Assembly (NCBI GenBank): GCA_905250025.1
Contig: CAJNOJ010000150.1
Span: forward strand, 186,001 to 250,000
Length of the DNA: 64,000 nucleotides
DNA from: Adineta ricciae
Lineage: Eukaryota > Rotifera > Eurotatoria > Adinetida > Adinetidae
Direction of reading: 5' to 3'
Shown here: positions 53,362 through 63,282 of the stretch, in pieces
Layout of the letters: each line of letters opens with the position of its first letter
How positions within the stretch are numbered: position 1 is the first letter of the stretch
The notes under the pieces: model-generated
The model's input: the letters and a program-made list of their open reading frames with translations, nothing else
The model's database searches: none
Told to the model about the DNA's origin: nothing
Made by a program: the position numbers and the translations under genes

Positions 53362-55981
53362 ATGTCATCAGCACTTCGGCTTTGTCTTCCTTTGTCAATT
53401 GTTAAACGAAGTACGTACTACTGCTAGCAAAAATTTTTCTTACCATTATTTACTGATTATAGCTACTTCATCGTTTGTCTCATTGCGTTGGAATTCAACA
53501 AAAGCTGCTACGGCATCAGCGCCACGAAAGATAACTACACATTATACAATCTATCCAAGAGATAAAGATGAACGATGGAAAGGTACTATAAATCATCAAC
53601 AATTCCATTTTGTATTGATATAATTGAGTAGATGTCAACATGGAACGTTACGCTGAAGAATATGATGTGGCTATCGTCGGTGGTGGACCAGATATCCTTT
53701 TCTTTTGCAAAATTACTGCACACTAGATTTTGTTTTCAGTTTTCCTTTTGTATGTCTTTCTTATGTTCCTTAACTCCAGTGTACCTGGTCTTTCAGCTGC
53801 CATTCGATTGCGACAATTAGCTCAAAAGCACAACAAAGAGATACGTGTATGTGTTATTGAAAAAGGTTCAACTATTGGTAAGAGAATAGATAAGAAAATT
53901 TTTTCTCCGGATCATCAATATCTTCGTCATTCAAGGTGCTCATATATTATCGGGTGCTTGTATTGAAACGCGAGCACTCGACGAATTGATACCTGATTGG
54001 AAAGAAAAAGGTGCTCCATTGACTAATCCGGTCACTAAAGATCGATTCTATTATTTGACAAAGACTTCGGCAATCGCTATTCCAGTGATTAAAGGTAATA
54101 CATTCAGAAGATGAACCATAACTACTACGAAAGAAATCTTGCTTTTGTTAGGACTTCCAATGTATAATCACGGTAATCATCTTGTTCGTTTGGGTAAATT
54201 GACTGCTTGGCTCGGTGAACAAGCCGAAGCAGCCGGTGTAGAAATGTATCCAGCAACTGCTGCTAGTGAAGTTTGTTGTTAATTATCATCCTCTAATGTC
54301 GTCTACGGTCTGTATCACTTAGATCTTATATCATGATGATGGTAGTGTGAAAGGTGTTGCAACAAATGATGTTGGTATTGCTAAAGATGGTTCGCCAAAA
54401 GTAAACTTATTTGAAAATTGTCGATTGTACTTATATATTGTTACTTTGTTTTTGTATATCTATTAAGGATTCATTTGCACGTGGTATGGAATTACATGCA
54501 AAATGCACTATCTTTGCTGAAGGTTGTCATGGACATTTGGCAAAGCAACTCATGAAGAAGTTCGATTTGAGAAAGAATTCTGCACCACAAACATATGGAA
54601 TTGGTCTTAAGGAAATTTGGGAAGTTGATAAAAGTAAACATGAACCAGGTTTAATCATACACACAGCCGGTTGGCCAATGGTGAGTGAACTCAATACAGT
54701 CTTTGGATTTTAGAATTACGAGCATCTCAAACTATTGATCATTCTTTTAGGACACACACACATATGGTGGTTCATTTATGTATCATATCTTAGACGATGG
54801 TCAGCCATTGGTTCAAGTGGGCTTTGTTGTAAGCATTTTAGTTAAAAATTTTTTGTATTAACAAGGATTGCAATTTATGTAGGTTGCACTTGATTATGAA
54901 AACACATACATAAATCCTTACCAAGAATTTCAACGCTTTAAAACACATCCTAAGATTCGATCAATATTTCAGAATGGTAAACGTATTGCGTATGGTGCTC
55001 GTGCATTAAACGAAGGTGGTTATCAGGTATGAGAAAAGTATTTCTTGAGAAAATGTTACGATTGGCTTTCGTATAAAGGCTGTTCCAAAACTTTCATTTC
55101 CCGGTGGCTGTCTAGTTGGATGTAGTCCGGGATTTTTAAACGTTCCAAAGATCAAAGGCACTCATACCGCTATGAAATCTGCTATGATCGCAGCTGAGAC
55201 AGTGTTTGATCTATTGGACAAATCAATTGATGGTCAAAAATCGAAAGGTATGCAAAGTTTGAATTATTTTAGCAAGTAATGAAAAAAAAATTGTTTTTCA
55301 AGCTTTAGAACCGAGTGATTACGATAATCGTGTTAAGAATAGTTGGATATGGAAAGAGTTGTATGCTGTACGAAATTTTCGTCCAGCATTTCATACTCCA
55401 TTAGGTGTCTTCGGTGGAATTCTTTACTCTGCCTTTCATTTTGTATTTCGTGGTATAGAACCATTTACACTTTCCCATGGAAGTAAGTCCTTATGTACTT
55501 TTCTTTGTGACGCTAATAGTAAATTGATATATGCTTATTTTAGAACCTGATCATGCTTGCTTAAAAGAAGCAAAACAGTGTAAACCAATTGAATATCCTA
55601 AACCGGATAATGTGTTGACATTCGATCTATTATCCAGCGTTTCATTGACAAACACAAATCATGATCATGATGAACCGCCCCATTTAACTCTTAAAGACGA
55701 TAGCATTCCAACGAAAGTTAATTTACCAATTTACGATGGACCAGAACAACGTTTCTGTCCTGCAGGTAAAGGAAACTCATTGTTTGTTTTAATTGCGATT
55801 CTATCCTTCTGGCGTTGAAGGGGTTTATGAATATGTTGAAAACGAAGCCGGTGAACGCAATCTACAAATCAACGCACAGAACTGTATTCATTGCAAGACA
55901 TGTGATATCAAAGATCCCAAACAGAATATCAACTGGGTAACACCACAAGGTGGAGAGGGTCCGGCTTACAATGGAATGTGA
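53362..55981 (+). CDS. ETFDH: Electron transfer flavoprotein-ubiquinone oxidoreductase, mitochondrial
   Basis: Multi-exon gene. Exon 1 is 53362-53410 ([16 protein letters not shown], a basic mitochondrial presequence) and exon 2 starts at 53463. The FAD motif [14 protein letters not shown] is split by the AT-AC intron 53692-53784. Further blocks: [127 protein letters not shown] and the 4Fe-4S cluster motif [13 protein letters not shown], ending [10 protein letters not shown]. All cofactor residues are present. The enzyme passes electrons from ETF (fatty-acid and amino-acid oxidation) to ubiquinone in the inner mitochondrial membrane. Length is about 620 residues, as in human. Confidence 0.96.
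53692..53784 (+). other. U12-type AT-AC intron in ETFDH
   Basis: The 93-bp intron begins ATATCCTTTT and ends GTAC, with the branch-site consensus TCCTTAAC at 53767-53774, ten bases before its end. These are the canonical signals of a minor-spliceosome AT-AC intron. No GT..AG choice restores the frame. Removing it gives GGGPAGLSAA, the expected dinucleotide-binding motif. Confidence 0.92.
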
Positions 55982-57534
55982 ACATCTTCACTTTCCGCTT
56001 TTTTTTTTTAAATTTATGATCATGTATATTGTTGGTAGTGATTCATTAGATTTTTCTTCTTTTTATTGATTAACAAAATTCAGCAAGCTCTAACTAATAA
56101 GCTATTTGTTCATGTTTTTCTTCGTATTAGATGAATAAACTTCTTTTAGTGATAGGTAGATTTGAAAGATGCGTGTTTCATTTGAGAAATTCTCTGATTG
56201 AAACTGCTTTATATCGGATAGCTGTATGTGAAGAGATGTGAGATTGATTGTGATGTAATTTGTACGTTTTTTTAGAACAGAAACATTTTGCTTCTCAAAC
56301 GTTTTCATTATTTCTTAAATGTCAGTGGAGTCAAACATCTGTTTGTCGCTATTTCGGTAGATTTTATTCTCTCCTACTGAAAGTTATAAGCGCATCATTT
56401 CGTGTTCTATAAAATCTCTGCTCATTGGGAAGCAATTTGAAATGCTGTTTTCATTTCTCCCGTTTCCTTTTGTTCAGAAGTTTTCTTTTTATTCTTTCTT
56501 GGAAATTTTCTTTCTCCCTTCTTTTGCTGCGTTCCAGTCCCTTGATATTCGACCATGGTATGGTAGTTTATTCGATATTCTATTCTATCTTCCATTAAAT
56601 GAGTATTGCTTTTTAACATTTATATCTGCAAGGTTGGAGATTTCCCAAGATTGTCCTGTTAACTGAGTAAATACTGGCATTTGAATGCTTTTTTTTCAGT
56701 TTTGAAGACGTGTCTCAGTTCAATATTCGATAACATCTCGAAATTGACCTTCACAGAAAGTGACTAGTAGGTCTTATGTTTTGTTTTAGCGTTAAGCCTC
56801 TCATTTCATTTAGATACGCTCTTTAGAAGAGATGTATTGAGTTTCCGATACAATGGAACTTTTTTTCATTTAGTGTAAGTGAGTTAAAATAACCTCTCAT
56901 AGAATTTCTATTCATTCTACCTTTTTATTGTCGAAACTTTCTATGAAAAGAACGATTCAACGTGCTTTTTTACCTAGTTCTTTAACAATTCTTCTCAAAA
57001 TATTTACATTCATAAGCACAATGATAACATGTATAATACAAACTCGTTGTGAAATCATCAGTCGAGTGTGAGTCGAGAATGCGTCGTTGTGCACGGAAGT
57101 GTATTGATAATATTTTTCTGCGAATTTCGAGCGGGGTAAAAAAAACTCTTCCAAATTTCTCTACTGTTCTATCAATAGAAAAAGAAAACAAATTTGATTT
57201 TGTCATCGAAAAAAAAAGGTAGAGAGCGACACAATCGAATCGTCGTTTTGGTGACAAGTATTATTAAGGCTTTTTAACTACCTTTTCTCTTTCTTTTTTT
57301 TTCTCCTTCTTTCCATAAAGGCGACATTTATCAAAATATAACGGAAGAAGAAGAAGAAAAAAAACACATTGCAATTGTGTCGTTTGCAAACACGATGTTA
57401 CTCCAGAGACTGTATCGTAATATAAAGTGCGTGTCGTTTAAGTTCTTATCAAGACTCTTTTTTCAAACTTAGACAGTCGTCCTTTGGGGTTAAATTTGAC
57501 TTCTTTTCGTTTTAGAGATACAGTATCATCAGCT
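55982..57534. other. Intergenic region and 5' leader of the first U-box gene
   Basis: No supported gene. Open frames at 56102-56666 and 56957-57257 are T-rich or low-complexity. The last 20 bp before the U-box gene A start follow a TTTTAG acceptor at about 57511-57515, pointing to a leader intron or trans-splice site. Confidence 0.5.
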
Positions 57535-59160
57535 ATGTCTGGACAACCGTCAACTACGAGCACAAGTCCACATGAGACTAGCACGGACAACAATAGTGAA
57601 ATTTCACTAGTGAGTACTACACCTTCTTCTTCATCGACAACTTCCACGAGTGTCCCATCCTCGTCACAACCGACTCCGTTTGTGCGACCACCAGCTTCTC
57701 AAACATTCGATCCTGCTGCAGTGTTTATGGAGGCATACGACTGTGCGAAATTAAATAACAATTGGAATAAAGTATCGAGCTCTTTAATGATTCATCCAGA
57801 ATGGTTAACAAAGATTCCTGAAGGTTCATTTGTTGATGTTACAAAATCAAGCAATAAAAATAAAACGGAATGTTTTTTTTTCAGGTCGTCGTTGGACAAT
57901 GTTACATCAAATAGTATTTTCAGGCAATGTCATGCACTTAAATGAAGTTCTTGCCTTGCAAGCATCGAATCCTGATTTTCGTTTGCTCTGTAAAGCGGCA
58001 GATGATAAAACAGTGCGTGAAGTCGCTGCTGATCGTGCACATATACACCCTCAAATGATACGTCGTATCGAACGATTAGTCGCTGTTGATCAGTTATTAA
58101 ATAATGCTAAGGAACGTAAATGGGAACTGGTTAAACAATTTATAACCATGCAGCCAGACATTGTCAATGAAAAACCACCGTATCGTCGCTTTTATCTAGC
58201 ACATCATTTAGCATGCGTTGGAGAACTCGATGTATTCAAAGACTTAAGCACAGTATGTCATTTTAGACTTGACTTGCTTGCTGACAATAAAACAATTAGT
58301 CAAGTGGCTCGCGAAAACAATCAATTACCTTTCGCTGAATACATCGAAAATCTTGAAGCTAATCCACCAGAAACTGCTCCTGATAGTACAACCGATACGG
58401 TACCCCATCATGCAACAGGAACAACACACCAATACAGTCCAAATTTCTATGATGATGCAGTAATCTCTTTCATACCTGCAAATATTAATGTAACTACCAT
58501 GTTTCCACCAACAAGTGATGAGTTATCGTATCCTGGAGCTCATCATCATACGTTTCACAATGAACATCATCATACGTCTCACAATGAACATCATCATGCG
58601 TTTCACAATGAACACCATCATACGTCTCACAATGAACATCATCATACAAGCACATCGGTTGAAGAAACCGATGGGAACGCATCTCACATACATCCACAAA
58701 CAAGTACAGCAACATCCGTCAAGCCAAAGCCAACTGCACCACAAATGACTGATGACGAGCAAGCAGCTTATGAAAAAACAGTTATTAATAACATTCAAAA
58801 AATGTCTCAAGAAAATCTACTAAATTCAATCACTTGTTGCATCACAAAAGCTATTCTACACGATCCAGGTAATATTCTAACGCATATCAAATCTTTTACA
58901 ACAAACAGATATGTATTTCGGATACCAAAGAAAAATTACATCATTTTGATTGAAATCAATTGTTTGCTTTAGTTGTGGCATCGGACGGTTTCACTTACGA
59001 ACGTGAAGCTATAGAGAATTGGTTCAAAACTTCCAATCGTAGTCCAATGACAAATCAAGAACTAGAAAATCTTGAATTAAAACCTAACTATGCAATCAAA
59101 TCTATCCTACAAATGCTTCAAGGAGCTAGTCCGCCGAAAGACAGTAAAGACAAGCAGTGA
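57535..59160 (+). CDS. U-box / ankyrin-like repeat protein, array copy A
   Basis: Three exons, 57535-57823, 57885-58868 and 58973-59160, give 486 residues. A Ser/Thr-rich N-terminus is followed by two helical repeat units: MLHQIVFSGNVMHLNEVLAL with DDKTVREVA, and VNEKPPYRRFYLAHHLACVG with DNKTISQVARENN. The second has the ankyrin-like pattern seen in copies B-D. A His-rich tandem repeat comes next (~316-351). A C-terminal U-box (~414-475: SITCCITKAILHDPVVASDG, FTYEREAIENWF, RSPMTNQEL) matches RING-like E2-binding folds, so E3 ubiquitin ligase activity is likely. The substrate is unknown. An intron splits the U-box just after HDP; copies C and D lack introns. No characterised family combines exactly these parts, as far as I recognise. 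Confidence 0.85.
58541..58648 (+). repeat. 24-bp coding minisatellite, His-rich
   Basis: About 4.5 copies of a 24-bp unit encoding HHHTxHNE, where x alternates Phe and Ser (HHHTFHNE, HHHTSHNE, HHHAFHNE, HHHTSHNE). Copies differ at one or two positions. It lies in frame in U-box copy A. Confidence 0.93.
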
Positions 59161-59412
59161 AATTCGATCATATTGGTTTAATTAATCCGACCAAATATTC
59201 TATTTTGAACTGTGTCCATATATATATACATACATGTGTATCAGTACATTCGTGATCAATTGTTGATGATAATCTGTTTCATTGATGTGTTTTTCCAAAA
59301 AAAGACGAAATTTTGCTAAATAATTTACTTTTTTCTCTTCAATGCACCAAAATCAAGTTTTGTACATTAGTTTGCTTTCATTCTGATTTCAGATTAGCAA
59401 ACGAAAGTCATT

Positions 59413-60469
59413 ATGAATGACGAAGAACTCTTGCAAAGTGCGATCAATTGTACCAAGGATTTCAAAGACTTCTCCCAAGTACTCGTGGCGATCAGTCTTT
59501 ATCCGAAATGGCTAACCAGAATACCCAATCATCGCCAATAGTCAATTTTAAATCAAACTACTTTTTCTGCCGCTGTTATTCATCTCGAACAACTTCTTAC
59601 TTTACAAAAGTCCAATAAACAGTTCCGTTTGTTAGCGAATATGCGTGATGGGAAGACAATCATTGATATTACTTCATCATGCAAGAAGTTTTCGATGGAA
59701 TCAATGCTATAATCTTGTCAAAGAGAATCCTAGTTTCGCCAATGAAAAACCAGCATATCGTCATTATTATTTATTTCATCATATGGTTTGTGCCAAAGCT
59801 GTTGAAGAATATAAACGATTTAAGCAAATTACCGACTGTCAATTTGATTTACACTTACGTGCTGATCGGAAAAAGTGTAATGTCATTGCTTGTGGTCGAG
59901 AACAATTACAGTTTGAAACATTTGTTGAGAATGAATACCCAGGCTTATTGGAAGCAGATGATGATGATGATGATGATGATAACGAATATTATACATCTTC
60001 GGCAGAAACCTTGCAACAAACGAGCGTCATTAGTAGTGCAATGATGGAACAAAAAATATCATTATAAAGACTTAGATCGAAATCTCATGGGTGGTTCAAT
60101 ACAAAGAAAAAACGCGAGCAGAAGTTATAAAAGATCTCAAAGCTGCTTCGTGCGTACAAAAGACAGAAAGCGAGTACAGCTCCATTTGATGAAGAAGTAA
60201 TACAGAAAAAAATGGTACTGAACAACTTCATGTGTCCTCTAACATTCGCCACTTGTGTCGATTCAGATGAATACAAAAGTATTATTACTGTCTCGAATCA
60301 TCTGACGTAATTTTGGTTGCAAATGGATTTAGCTACGAACGATCAGCTATTTTGAAATAGCTGGAGAGGAATGATCGTTCACCAATGGCAAATCAAAAGT
60401 TACTGGACAAGAATCTCAATACTAATTGTATTGTCGAGCAAAATTTTCATGCCCTTCGAGTGAAGTAAA
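59413..60469 (+). pseudogene. Decayed U-box / ankyrin-like gene, array copy B
   Basis: The ATG at 59413 opens a frame resembling copy A (SLYPKWLTRIPNHR against MIHPEWLTKIPEGR) but meets TAG after 42 codons. Homology continues (AAVIHLEQLLTLQKSNKQFR), then shifts frame near 59650, where about 25 residues are missing, and resumes as FRWNQCYNLVKENPSFANEK and YYLFHHMVCAKAVE. After a poly-Asp tract and another stop, U-box remnants remain in changed frames: NNFMCPLTFATCV near 60221 and VANGFSYERSAI near 60314, followed by a stop. Several stops and frameshifts make this a pseudogene unless an unusual splice pattern rescues it. It lies between live copies A and C. Confidence 0.85.
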
Positions 60470-60580
60470 CAAAACAGGAAGTATTAAGAATAATTTATTT
60501 GAATATTTTATTTTCGACTGAGTCTGTGATATTTTACTTTTTACACGTGATCAGTAATGACTGAAATTTGTTTGTAGATT

Positions 60581-61567
60581 ATGACTGCGTCTGCTAGTGC
60601 AAACGAAGGACCCTTATCATTCGAAGAAGTCTTCGATTTGGTGAAGCGTAACGAGCAAGCACATTACGATTTGGTTTATCGAACATTGTTAGCAAAATCT
60701 GAGTATCTGACTAGTATTCCAAATTACGACGGTTATTCAATTCTTCACTATCTCGTTATACATGGTGCTTTGAACCTGTTTAATCAAGTGATAGCTATTC
60801 CAAACATACGTTTTATTCTTCTAACAAAATCAGCATCAAAACCTAATAAAGATGTCCTACAACTCGCGAACGAAAATCGATTGAAATCCAGTAACCATAG
60901 AAAACTTTTCCAAATTATTGATCGCCTCGTTCAAATGGACAAGTTTGCCGAATATGGTAAAAATAATCAAATAAACGAATGTAAAAAAATGCTAGAACTA
61001 GATCGGCAACTAGTGAACGAAAAACCACCTTATCGAAGGTACTATCTAATTCATCATCTAGCCTATGCGAACAATAGACAAGCATTCGATGAACTCTGTC
61101 AAATTTGTCAATTTGATATGACACTACTGACCAGCGATATGAATACCGCATCCGAAGTGGCATTCGAACGAAATCATCGAGATTTTGCTCGCTATCTCGA
61201 AACATTATCGCCACAAATGCGTGCCATACGTGAACAGCATCAAAAAGACAAACAAAAAGGAAAAGTATCTAGTAAAACCACCGCGGAACCTGCTGAAAAC
61301 GATCCTGGATTGGAAAAACAGATTGTCAGTACTGGTGGGAATAACATGTTAGATTGTTTTACATGCCCATTGACGAAAGAAATCTTTCGTGATCCAGTTG
61401 TATTAAGTGATGGATTCACTTACGAAAGAACCGCCATACAACAATGGCTGGATTTAGGGAATCGTCGATCACCTATGACAAACATCGAGTTAACTAATGT
61501 AGAATTGGTACCTAACACAGTATTGAAACACTTATTGAATGACATTGCAGAGAAGCAGAAAAAATAA
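60581..61567 (+). CDS. U-box / ankyrin-like repeat protein, array copy C
   Basis: An intronless 328-residue frame. The repeat units are YSILHYLVIHGALNLFNQVI and VNEKPPYRRYYLIHHLAYAN followed by TASEVAFERNHRDFARYLE. The C-terminal U-box is clean: FTCPLTKEIFRDPVVLSDGF, TYERTAIQQWL, RRSPMTNIEL and VPNTVLKHLL. It matches the canonical U-box pattern CPLTxxxxxDPVxxxDGxTYER, so E2 recruitment is likely. A TTTGTTTGTAG site ends three bases before the ATG, suggesting a leader splice site. It lacks the His-rich insert of copy A and is shorter. The role is presumably ubiquitination of a target held by the repeats. Confidence 0.88.
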   Translation: MTASASANEGPLSFEEVFDLVKRNEQAHYDLVYRTLLAKSEYLTSIPNYDGYSILHYLVIHGALNLFNQVIAIPNIRFILLTKSASKPNKDVLQLANENRLKSSNHRKLFQIIDRLVQMDKFAEYGKNNQINECKKMLELDRQLVNEKPPYRRYYLIHHLAYANNRQAFDELCQICQFDMTLLTSDMNTASEVAFERNHRDFARYLETLSPQMRAIREQHQKDKQKGKVSSKTTAEPAENDPGLEKQIVSTGGNNMLDCFTCPLTKEIFRDPVVLSDGFTYERTAIQQWLDLGNRRSPMTNIELTNVELVPNTVLKHLLNDIAEKQKK

Positions 61568-61872
61568 CAGTGAAAAAATGTTGTTTTATTTTCATACAAT
61601 ATATCTCAATAGATCTTTTATCTATTCTATCTACGACGACATATATTTTTTTATTTCAGATAAAATGCGTATCTCTCCTAGATAGAAATCATTCTTAATG
61701 AATACAAACTAGACATGAAAATGAACCCACACTAATTACTACGTACTTTATCAACAGGCGCAGCACTAAATGTGACATTTCTACAGAAAAAGTGTTCGCT
61801 GGATGATTTTTCGAAGTTACTTTCTCGTAGTTGTTTCGTTGTAGATCGATGCGAGCGTAGATCCAGTTTTGG
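61568..61872. other. Spacer between array copies C and D
   Basis: 305 bp of AT-rich sequence with the 3' end of C and promoter of D. No gene is seen. Confidence 0.6.
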
Positions 61873-63090
61873 ATGTCAACAAATAACGTTCCGTTAACGC
61901 TTGAATTGGTTCTTGGTTGGGCACATGCTGGTCACCAATGGAAAAACGTACAGCGCTTTCTTTTCTTCCACCCAGAAGATCTATTTGTGATTCCATACGG
62001 TCGCGCGTGGCCTTTGGCACATCAGATCGTCTATCATGGTAATATCGATCTTATCAAACAAATCTTGCCGTTATACTCGGATGATTTAATTAACATACGT
62101 ACACTATCAAAAGATCGAAAATCTTTGTTGGATGTTGCTAGAGAGCAGCAAAAGATCTATCCAGCAATGTATACTTTCATGGAACGTTTGTTTCTTCAGG
62201 ATGATTTAATAAAAGCTGCAAAATACCATAATTGGGATTTAGTCAATCGGATTCTGGAACAAGATCGTTCACTCGTTAATGAAAAACCACCTTATGCAAC
62301 AAACTTTCTGTTACATTATTTGATTGAATATGGTGATAAGAAAGTGCTGGAGGATTTCATGAAACGCTTTGAATTTCAAACGAACGTTCTGAGCGCTGAT
62401 AATGAAACGCCACTTGACTTAGCGAAAAGATTAGAGAGAAAGGAATTGCTTGATGTTTTCGAACCAAAACAACAAGAACAATTACAACCTTCATCAACGG
62501 CCAGTTTAACTAATTCTTCATTTGGAAACCGGTCGTTTTCCCTTCCCACAAATTCAGTTTATCCATCATCATTACCCTCAGCGTTTACTTCATATAGTTG
62601 TCCCTATCCAACTACAGATCCGTTTCCGTGTCCCTCTTTCGACAGCTTCAAAGTTTCTCTCAACAACAATGGAAACTTCGTTCTTTCGCCTCAAAACCCC
62701 TTTTCTTCAATTCACATTGAACTAACTTCTCCGGATCAACAAACAACTCAAATGCCAGTCATCGATACATCTACGAATCCAGATACTCAAAATATCAACA
62801 CAACAGCAACTGACCAACTCGATGCCCATGCGGAATCTGCTCCTGAAACGCCCGTTACACCAGCAACAAAAACGCAATTAATAAAGAGTCTGACATGTCC
62901 GTTAACACGTCAAATCTTTGTTGATCCTGTCATTGCAGACGATGGTCAAACATATGAACGCAACGCTATTACAAATTGGTTGAAATCAAATCAAACTTCA
63001 CCAACAACAGGGACTTTGATGACAACATCGTTTATAGAAAATGGGTGCATCAAACAAATCATACAGTCGTTGAAAAAACTTAAAAATTGA
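61873..63090 (+). CDS. U-box / ankyrin-like repeat protein, array copy D
   Basis: An intronless 405-residue frame. Repeat units read WPLAHQIVYHGNIDLIKQIL with DRKSLLDVAREQQ, and VNEKPPYATNFLLHYLIEYG with DNETPLDLAKRLE. A Ser/Pro/Thr-rich linker (about 195-325) takes the place of the His-rich insert of copy A. The U-box follows: SLTCPLTRQIFVDPVIADDG, QTYERNAITNWL and TSPTTGTLM. The conserved Asp-Pro and TYER residues are present. The first repeat keeps more ankyrin character (TPLDLAKR) than its neighbours. It is the most diverged live copy. Confidence 0.88.
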   Translation: MSTNNVPLTLELVLGWAHAGHQWKNVQRFLFFHPEDLFVIPYGRAWPLAHQIVYHGNIDLIKQILPLYSDDLINIRTLSKDRKSLLDVAREQQKIYPAMYTFMERLFLQDDLIKAAKYHNWDLVNRILEQDRSLVNEKPPYATNFLLHYLIEYGDKKVLEDFMKRFEFQTNVLSADNETPLDLAKRLERKELLDVFEPKQQEQLQPSSTASLTNSSFGNRSFSLPTNSVYPSSLPSAFTSYSCPYPTTDPFPCPSFDSFKVSLNNNGNFVLSPQNPFSSIHIELTSPDQQTTQMPVIDTSTNPDTQNINTTATDQLDAHAESAPETPVTPATKTQLIKSLTCPLTRQIFVDPVIADDGQTYERNAITNWLKSNQTSPTTGTLMTTSFIENGCIKQIIQSLKKLKN

Positions 63091-63282
63091 AACTCCGTGT
63101 GCTCAGTTTTCCTCATACGATTCTTCGTCTACACTGTCTTTCATGCCGGAGCAAAGGATAATCTCTATATTTCTCATTTACATCTCTTTCTTTCCGAATT
63201 CGCTCTAAACTGTGATATTTTTCTATCGCAATATAATAAATCATATTAATTTTTAGATTCATCAGTCAGATTATTACTGAGA

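Noticed and set aside
58494..58810. Minus-strand frames opposite the His-rich repeat
   Set aside because: Antisense readings of the 24-bp minisatellite in U-box copy A; Met/Ile or Val/Tyr repeats are products of the repeat.
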